This document shows positions 14,229 through 19,223 of a DNA stretch of 19,223 nt, in pieces (position 1 is the first letter of the stretch; every line of letters starts with the position of its first letter). The notes under the pieces are model-generated. The model saw only the letters and a list, made by a program, of their open reading frames with translations, made no database searches and was not told the DNA's origin. The DNA lies in NCBI GenBank assembly GCA_902802215.1, contig CADCLH010000039.1, forward strand, positions 1 through 19,223, read 5' to 3'. This stretch comes from Oscillospiraceae bacterium (lineage in GTDB: Bacteria > Bacillota > Clostridia > Oscillospirales > Oscillospiraceae). A program made the position numbers and the translations under genes.

Positions 14229-16099
14229 TTCTTCCCGCCTCTTTTCTCCTCCGCTTGCAGGAGCTTCGGAAGCGTCAGCACATTGTTGATGTCGGTCTGC
14301 TTGTAGTCGATGCTGCGGCCCGTCAGGCGGTTTTCGCGTTCGGAGAGCTCGTCCAGCTCGTCCCACGGGATCAGGCAGGCATGCAGACGCCGCTCCTGAT
14401 TCTTGGCGATCTTGATGCTGCATGGGACGCCCTCGGCCCTGCATCGGGCCAGGGTCCGGGCGTTGGCGTCGAACTCCTCCCGGCTCATCGGCCGGTAGCC
14501 GCTGCAAAAATGGAAGGCGTTCCAGCGCATATGCTCGGTCTCGCCCAGGTTCCGGAGCATCTCCTTCGACGGCTCCCACTTCCCGGCGAGCATTTCCTCC
14601 CGGCTGCTGCCGGAGGCCCGGATGAAGGCCGGGGTAAAGTCCGCCGAGGCCCGCGAGGACATCTTGCTGAAGCTGTCGCAGGCGACCCACTTCTCCCAGT
14701 CGCTGCGGTCGGAACCGTCATAGCTCGCGTTGAGCAGGATGGCGCTGCGGTCGGCGTCCTCCGCCGACAGGAAGGGGAGGGTATAGACGTTGGAGGTGAG
14801 GATCGGGCTGCCGATGCTCTCCTGATAGCGCACGCCGAGCGCCCCGCAGCGGACCACGCAGATGCTTTCCGCCCTGCGGCGCTTGAGAAAGAGCATCAGG
14901 TTGTCGGAGATCTCGCGGTTGGTATCCTCTTCGCCCGTGCACAGGGCGATCAGCTTGATCGAGGAGAGGTGGCGGGCGACGAAATCATAGAATTCAAAGC
15001 TGCGCGCGTCGGCCTCGAAGCTCTGGATGTTGTAGTGCTCCATGAGCTCCGGGCTGTCGGCCATGAGGTAGCCGGCCTCGCGCTCGAAGTTGGTGGAGAA
15101 GACCGCCGCGTGGAAGGTCGAGCCTGCGAACTGGCCGTTCATCACGAGCTGCTTGAGCACCGCCTGCCCGAGCGATCCGAAGCCCACGATCACGCAGGAG
15201 TAATCCTCCTCGGCCCGGCCGTCCGGCGCGAAGCGGACGGATTCCCACGGGGGACACATCCGGATCAGGGCGCGCGCGACAAGCATGGCCGGATCGAAGA
15301 CATTGACATAGCCGAAGCCGTAGCCGGTCTCGGATACCTGGAGCATCGAGGCGACGATGTCCTCCACGCCCGGCAGGGTGATGCGCGTTTTCTCCGGCTG
15401 GATCTTCCGCTTCTCCAGCGCCGCCTTGAGCCGCAGGGCGAAGAACAGGTCCTTGTCCTCGGCGGGATCGAGGGCGTAGACCGCGAGCTTGCGGGAGCCG
15501 ATGTGCAGCCTGCGCATGGTCCTGTCGTCGCAGGAGACCGCGTTCAGTCCGGCCATCACGGACATGCCCGCGTAATTGAGATCGCGCACCAGAGACTCGG
15601 AGGCGCTGTCCGTGAAGAAGACCACCGCGCTGTCTCCCGCCTTCAGGCACTCCTTGCCCAGAGCGATGCTCTGCTCGTTGACGCCGTAGATCAGCGTGAG
15701 ATCGCCGCGGTGCGAGAGCAGGAAGCGGAGCTGGCGCACGGCCTCGGCCCCGATGGAATTGATGGCGGCGCTCGCGACGGAGAAGAACGCGAACAGGTGC
15801 ACCATCCAGAAGCCGAACTGACCGAGGCGCGTCGATATAAGGCGGCTGCCCGCGATGGCGGGCATCTCGTTGACGCCGAGGAACATGCGCAGCACGAAGA
15901 CCGGCGTACGCACCGCCGTCATCAGCAGGTCGCCCGTCAGCTCCATATAGCCCGCGCCGTAGTAGATCAGGCCGCCGAGCACCGCGATGACGAGGAATAC
16001 GGTCGTCAGTCTGCCGAGCCGTTCGCGCTTGAGCGTCATGTTCAGGATCACGGCGAGCATGATCGCGGTGGAAAGCACGACCGCAGTGATGATCATCAT
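14225..16099 (-). CDS. Membrane protein with tandem Rossmann/RCK-type domains and a C-terminal RyR-like domain, no pore filter
   Basis: The 624-residue product has three hydrophobic segments (about 1-22, 31-51, 94-116). It then has a first Rossmann-like domain (from LTLIYGVNEQSIALG, about 133) and a second with GFGSLG at 306-311. The C-terminal region (about 468-610) follows the RyR pattern: FSKMSSRASADF, GETEHMRWNAFH, GYRP, RRLHACLIPWDELDEL. It has no TVGYG-type filter. The architecture mirrors the downstream partner, so the two may form a heteromeric complex, with this one as regulatory subunit. The start at 16099 has GAGGG six bases upstream and is followed directly by a second ATG. The stop overlaps the next start as ATGA. 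It has its own promoter at 16174-16202. Ligand and transport role are unknown. Confidence 0.78.
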   Translation of the reverse strand: MMIITAVVLSTAIMLAVILNMTLKRERLGRLTTVFLVIAVLGGLIYYGAGYMELTGDLLMTAVRTPVFVLRMFLGVNEMPAIAGSRLISTRLGQFGFWMVHLFAFFSVASAAINSIGAEAVRQLRFLLSHRGDLTLIYGVNEQSIALGKECLKAGDSAVVFFTDSASESLVRDLNYAGMSVMAGLNAVSCDDRTMRRLHIGSRKLAVYALDPAEDKDLFFALRLKAALEKRKIQPEKTRITLPGVEDIVASMLQVSETGYGFGYVNVFDPAMLVARALIRMCPPWESVRFAPDGRAEEDYSCVIVGFGSLGQAVLKQLVMNGQFAGSTFHAAVFSTNFEREAGYLMADSPELMEHYNIQSFEADARSFEFYDFVARHLSSIKLIALCTGEEDTNREISDNLMLFLKRRRAESICVVRCGALGVRYQESIGSPILTSNVYTLPFLSAEDADRSAILLNASYDGSDRSDWEKWVACDSFSKMSSRASADFTPAFIRASGSSREEMLAGKWEPSKEMLRNLGETEHMRWNAFHFCSGYRPMSREEFDANARTLARCRAEGVPCSIKIAKNQERRLHACLIPWDELDELSERENRLTGRSIDYKQTDINNVLTLPKLLQAEEKRGGKK

Positions 16100-16173
16100 G
16101 TTGAACCCTCACTTCTCCGGGTAAGAATCGGGAGCGCAGACGCCCCGGAAACATTGATTATTTGTTGCTTTTC

Positions 16174-16202
16174 ATTATACCGGGCCTGCGTCTGATTTGC
16201 AA
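16174..16202 (-). promoter_or_regulatory. Promoter of the RyR/channel operon
   Basis: On the minus strand TTGCAA (16202-16197) and a perfect TATAAT (16179-16174) are separated by exactly 17 bases. The expected start near 16167 leaves a leader of about 68 bases to the ATG at 16099. The -35 box lies 29 bases from the -35 box of the opposite-facing TIR promoter. Confidence 0.8.
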
Positions 16203-16231
16203 TTCCTTTTCCGACGTTTTGAGGGATGCGG

Positions 16232-16260
16232 TTGAAAAAGCGCCGGGATTGATATAAAAT
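16232..16260 (+). promoter_or_regulatory. Promoter of the TIR-LRR gene
   Basis: TTGAAA (16232-16237) and TAAAAT (16255-16260) are separated by 17 bases. TATAAA two bases earlier is an alternative -10 with a 15-base spacer. The predicted start is near 16267. It is back to back with the promoter of the RyR operon. Confidence 0.65.
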
Positions 16261-16262
16261 GA

Positions 16263-16291
16263 AAATCGCTGCGGCCCGGCTGCGGCGATTT
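16263..16291 (+). promoter_or_regulatory. Stable hairpin at the start of the TIR-LRR leader
   Basis: Bases 16263-16274 pair with 16280-16291 (12 bp including two G-T wobbles) around a five-base loop. It lies at or just after the predicted transcription start and ends three to five bases before the AAAAGGA ribosome binding site. It has no following T-run on the plus strand. It could protect the mRNA 5' end, modulate access to the ribosome binding site, or bind a protein. Confidence 0.55.
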
Positions 16292-16310
16292 CAAAAAGGA
16301 TGGTTCTTGT

Positions 16311-17750
16311 ATGCAGGATGTGATCCCCTACGAGGGGACGGGGCCCTATCTGTTTATCAGCTACGCCCACGCCGACGCCGACGCGGTCATGGAGGTCGCG
16401 CGGCGGCTGCATGAGGAGGGCTTTTCGATCTGGTACGACGCGGGGATCGTCGTCGGCAGCGAGTGGCCGGAGACCATCGCCGCCCACCTTGCCGGGGCCT
16501 CCGCGATGCTGGCCTTCGTCTCGGGCGCCTACGACCGCTCCGAAAACTGCCGGAAGGAGCTGCACTTCGCCCAGACGAAGAAGATCCCCACGGTCAACAT
16601 TTTTCTTGAACATACCGAGCTGAGCCCCGGACTGGAGATGCAGATCGGCAGTCTTTTCGCCCTGATGAAGTGCGATATGCCGGAGGAGCGCTTTTATCAG
16701 AAGCTGCTGGCGGCGCCGCAGCTTGCCGGCCTGAACGCGCCCGGCGCGGCGCGGCCGTCCGCCCCTGCGGCCAGGCCCCGGAAGAAAAAGCGGAAGGGGC
16801 TCCGGATCGCCCTGCTGTGTATCGCTCTTGCGCTGCTGGCGGCCCTGGTCACGCTCGGGATCGTGGGCTGGTCCACCGGGGTCATCCAGCGCTTTGTCGT
16901 CCGGCGCAGCCAGACGGAGCCGGTCACGCTCCCCGGCGACACGCAGGCCGTCTTCCGCGAGGCTGCCTTCGAGCGGGCGGCGCGAGACTACTGCGGGAAG
17001 GCGGACGGGGCGATCACCGTGGCCGATCTGACGGACCTGACGGAGCTCACGCTCGAGGGGGAGATCGCGGACCTGTCCGATCTGCGGTACTTCTCCGACT
17101 GCCGCGCGCTCACGATACGCTCCTCCGCGCTGAAAACGCTGAAAACGCTGCCGCCCTGCGAGCTGGAGTCCCTCACGCTTTCGGACTGCCCGCTCACGAG
17201 TCTGGACGGCGTCGGCAGCCTCTCGGTGCTGCGCGAGCTGCGGACCGCCGGCTGCCCGATCCGTCAGCTCGGCGATCTGTCGTACTGCCTCGAGCTGCGC
17301 ACCCTCGCCCTTGAGGGCTCCGACGTCTCCTCCTTCGGCGCGCTGCGGCCGCTGATCCGGCTGTGCGAGGTCTCGCTTTCAAACTGCGGCCTCAACGAGC
17401 TGCGGCCGCTGCTCGGCCTGAGCAGCCTGACGGACGTGACGTTCACGCACTGCGACCTGCGGGGACGCTTCTTCCGGGCCTTTGACCGGGAGAGCGGCGT
17501 CGTGACGCTGACGCTCGTCGACTGCGAGCTCAATTCCACAAACAATCTGGAGGACTTCACCGGCATGACCACGCTGACGCTGCTCCGCAGCGGCGCGCGG
17601 CTCGACTGGTCCGCGCTCGCCGGGCTTCCCGCGCTGCGCAGCGTCAAGGCGGATGAGAGCATGGAAGAGGCCCTGGCTCCGGTCCTTGCCGGAAGCGGCG
17701 CGGAGCTGACGATATTGAAAAATGAAAGTGAAGGAGATGCAGCAGCATGA
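16311..17750 (+). CDS. TIR-domain membrane protein with C-terminal leucine-rich repeats
   Basis: The 479-residue product starts with a TIR_2-type domain (about 12-135). It begins YLFISYAHAD, includes SIWYD (39-43) and carries SENCRKEL, with Glu83 in the place of the catalytic Glu of NAD-cleaving TIR domains. A Pro/Ala linker with RPRKKKRKG precedes a membrane segment (about 164-187). The basic flank places TIR inside the cell and the C-terminus outside. Residues about 240-445 are irregular leucine-rich repeats of some 20-22 residues (LTELTLEG, ALTIRSS, LESLTLSDC, LRTLALEG, LCEVSLSNC) with about ten Cys. This is a Toll-like-receptor composition in reverse order. The start is supported by AAAAGGA ten bases upstream. 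It is divergent from the RyR/channel operon and its stop overlaps the next gene's ATG. Whether it cleaves NAD+ is untested. Confidence 0.88.
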   Translation: MQDVIPYEGTGPYLFISYAHADADAVMEVARRLHEEGFSIWYDAGIVVGSEWPETIAAHLAGASAMLAFVSGAYDRSENCRKELHFAQTKKIPTVNIFLEHTELSPGLEMQIGSLFALMKCDMPEERFYQKLLAAPQLAGLNAPGAARPSAPAARPRKKKRKGLRIALLCIALALLAALVTLGIVGWSTGVIQRFVVRRSQTEPVTLPGDTQAVFREAAFERAARDYCGKADGAITVADLTDLTELTLEGEIADLSDLRYFSDCRALTIRSSALKTLKTLPPCELESLTLSDCPLTSLDGVGSLSVLRELRTAGCPIRQLGDLSYCLELRTLALEGSDVSSFGALRPLIRLCEVSLSNCGLNELRPLLGLSSLTDVTFTHCDLRGRFFRAFDRESGVVTLTLVDCELNSTNNLEDFTGMTTLTLLRSGARLDWSALAGLPALRSVKADESMEEALAPVLAGSGAELTILKNESEGDAAA

Positions 17751-18706
17751 AGATCGTGATCCTCGACGGCTATACCGAAAACCCCGGCGATCTGAGCTGG
17801 GAGGCGCTGGAGGAATTCGGCGCACTGACCGTTTACGACCGCACGCCCTATGAGCCTGCGGAGATCATCCGCCGCATCGCAGACGCGGAGATCGTCATCA
17901 CCAACAAGGTCCCGCTCGGGCGGGAGGTGCTCGAAGCCTGCCCGTCCGTCCGCTTCATCGCGGTGCTCGCGACCGGCTACAACGTGGTCGACGTCGCCTG
18001 CGCGCGCGAGAGGGGCATCCCGGTCTCCAACGTCCCCGCTTACGGGACGCAGGCGGTCGCCCAGTTTGCCATCGCCCTGCTGCTGGAGATCTGCGCGCAT
18101 GTGGCCCACCACTCCGACGCGGTGCACGCGGGGCGCTGGGAGAGCGCGCCGGACTGGACCTTCTGGGATTACCCGCTGATCGAGCTGGCGGGCAAGACCA
18201 TGGGCATCGTGGGCTTCGGCCGCATCGGGCAGGCCACCGGCCGCATCGCGAAGGCGCTGGGCATGACGGTGCTCGCCTCCGGCAGCCGGGAAACCGAGGC
18301 CGGACGCGCCATCGCGGAGTATGTCGACCTCGATACGCTTTATGCCCGCTCGGACGTGATCGCCCTGCACTGCCCGCTTTTTCCCGAAAATACCGGCATG
18401 ATCAACCGTGAGAGCATCGCGAAGATGAAGCCCGGGGTCATCCTCATCAACAACGCCCGCGGCGGCCTGGTCGTCGAACAGGATCTGGCCGACGCGCTCA
18501 ACGCCGGCCGCGTGCTCGCCGCCGGACTGGACGTGGTCTCGACCGAGCCCATCCGCCCGGACAACCCGCTGCTGAAAGCGAAAAACTGCCTCATCACCCC
18601 GCACATCTCCTGGGCGCCGAAGGAGGCCCGCCAGCGCATCCTCGACACGACCTGCGAGAACCTGCGCGCCTTCCTCGCGGGCGCGCCCGTCAACGTCGTC
18701 AACTGA
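17747..18706 (+). CDS. D-2-hydroxyacid dehydrogenase (glycerate/hydroxypyruvate-reductase type)
   Basis: The 319-residue enzyme interconverts a 2-hydroxyacid and a 2-oxoacid using a nicotinamide cofactor; the exact substrate cannot be read from the sequence. The nucleotide-binding motif is GFGRIG (156-161). The catalytic residues are Arg238 (NNARGG), Glu267 (STEP) and His286 (TPHISWA). After the second strand of the Rossmann fold the sequence is ASGSR with no acidic residue, which may mean NADP(H) preference; that is inference. Length is normal. Its ATG overlaps the TIR-LRR stop as ATGA, and GAAGGAG lies upstream inside the TIR gene, so the two are translationally coupled. A metabolic enzyme behind a TIR receptor is unexpected; it may simply share the operon. 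Confidence 0.92.
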   Translation: MKIVILDGYTENPGDLSWEALEEFGALTVYDRTPYEPAEIIRRIADAEIVITNKVPLGREVLEACPSVRFIAVLATGYNVVDVACARERGIPVSNVPAYGTQAVAQFAIALLLEICAHVAHHSDAVHAGRWESAPDWTFWDYPLIELAGKTMGIVGFGRIGQATGRIAKALGMTVLASGSRETEAGRAIAEYVDLDTLYARSDVIALHCPLFPENTGMINRESIAKMKPGVILINNARGGLVVEQDLADALNAGRVLAAGLDVVSTEPIRPDNPLLKAKNCLITPHISWAPKEARQRILDTTCENLRAFLAGAPVNVVN

Positions 18707-18713
18707 GAGCATC

Positions 18714-18742
18714 TTGACTTTATGCCGAGGACTTGGTAAACT
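18714..18742 (+). promoter_or_regulatory. Putative promoter of malQ
   Basis: TTGACT (18714-18719) and TAAACT (18737-18742) are separated by 17 bases; the -35 box is close to consensus, the -10 weaker. The predicted leader contains a compact self-complementary GGACCCC/GGGGTCC element around 18756-18771 and no obvious T-run. malQ is therefore probably transcribed on its own or by read-through from the dehydrogenase operon. Confidence 0.5.
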
Positions 18743-18801
18743 TCAAAACACCGAAGGACCCCGGGGGTCCCTATTCTACGGAAAAGAGTTGATTACGGAT
18801 C

Positions 18802-19223
18802 ATGATGGAACGCAGCAGCGGCGTGCTGATGCCGATGAGCTCTCTGCCCTCCCCCTACGGGATCGGCACGATGGGCAAAAGCGCCTTTGAATTTGTGGAC
18901 TTTCTGAAAGCCGCCGGGCAGAAATACTGGCAGCTTCTCCCGCTCGGTCCCACCAGCGTGGGCGACAGCCCCTACTCCGCCTTCTCCACCTTCGCGGGCA
19001 ACCCCTATTACATCGACCTCGATCTTCTGGTGAAGGACCGGCTGCTCAAGCCGGAGGAGCCCCGGGCGTTCCGCTGGGGCGGAAGACGCAGCGCCGTCGA
19101 TTACGGCAGTCTGGCCGAAAACCGTCTGACCCTGCTCTACATAGCATACGTACGCGGGCAGAAGCGCTTTGCCGACAAGGTCGAAGCGTTTCGGAAGGAC
19201 AGGCCGTGGGTGGAGACCTACGC
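18802..19223 (+). CDS. malQ: 4-alpha-glucanotransferase (amylomaltase), 5' part only
   Basis: The first 140 residues of an enzyme that transfers alpha-1,4-glucan segments between maltooligosaccharides in glycogen and maltodextrin turnover. The N-terminal signature is clear: RSSGVLMPMSSLPSPYGIG, then FVDFLKAAGQKYWQLLPLGPT, then GDSPYSAFSTFAGNPYYIDL. These are hallmarks of GH77 enzymes. Family members are about 500 residues, so the catalytic aspartate and glutamate lie beyond the window. Two adjacent ATGs (18802 and 18805) are possible starts; the upstream ribosome binding site is weak (GGAAAAGAG is far away). It shares a strand and a pathway with glgA. Confidence 0.9.
   Translation, partial: MMERSSGVLMPMSSLPSPYGIGTMGKSAFEFVDFLKAAGQKYWQLLPLGPTSVGDSPYSAFSTFAGNPYYIDLDLLVKDRLLKPEEPRAFRWGGRRSAVDYGSLAENRLTLLYIAYVRGQKRFADKVEAFRKDRPWVETY

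Noticed and set aside
14229..14690. N-terminal extension of the channel gene back to 14690
   Set aside because: The extra 150 residues are Arg/Gly/Pro-rich shadow sequence of the upstream gene; ATG 14228 gives a proper first membrane segment and an ATGA overlap.
14255..16195. 646-codon plus-strand open frame opposite the RyR-like gene
   Set aside because: No domains and no start signals; the minus-strand product has clear Rossmann and RyR features and coupled overlaps.

Overview
The window looks like chromosomal DNA of a G+C-rich Clostridia member, probably a gut Oscillospiraceae relative. The evidence is a second type II topoisomerase pair of the ParE/ParC-like kind, a YitT-family protein, strong AGGAGG-type ribosome binding sites, sigma-A-like promoters, tRNAs with encoded CCA, and glycogen genes. 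The lineage is inferred from gene style, not measured. Composition looks even throughout. There is no phage, IS or CRISPR signal, so this reads as resident chromosome rather than a recently acquired island.

Left part (1-7190), all leftward: the first codons of a gene leaving the window; tRNA-Leu(UAG) and tRNA-Gly(GCC), each with a hairpin starting at its CCA; and a five-gene operon from a promoter near 7175. The operon order is parE-like topoisomerase B, a small membrane zinc-ribbon protein, parC-like topoisomerase A, a YitT-family membrane protein, and a transglutaminase-like lipoprotein. The zinc-ribbon gene runs out of frame into the topoisomerase A gene with no stop and no usable start between them. 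This suggests a deletion, a frameshift or an assembly error.

Middle part (7191-12690): rightward, a small membrane coiled-coil protein, then a glycogen synthase with a strong promoter and an unusual basic plus Pro-Val-Glu-repeat N-terminal extension of about 165 residues. Leftward and convergent with it, a sensor histidine kinase is closely coupled to an HtrA-like membrane-anchored protease, with no response regulator in view.

Right part (12690-19223): the most interesting section. A leftward pair of translationally coupled genes encodes two membrane proteins. Each has tandem Rossmann/RCK-like domains and a C-terminal RyR (ryanodine-receptor-type) domain, and only one carries a K+-channel selectivity filter. 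Divergent from them, sharing about 210 bp with back-to-back promoters, is a gene for a TIR-membrane-segment-leucine-rich-repeat protein, resembling a Toll-like receptor with reversed domain order. It is translationally coupled to a D-2-hydroxyacid dehydrogenase. The window ends in a 4-alpha-glucanotransferase gene (malQ), which like glgA belongs to glycogen and alpha-glucan metabolism.

A working model, which is inference: the TIR-LRR protein senses an extracytoplasmic signal and makes or relays a nucleotide-derived signal (TIR domains can cleave NAD+). The RyR/RCK proteins read that signal and gate an ion channel.
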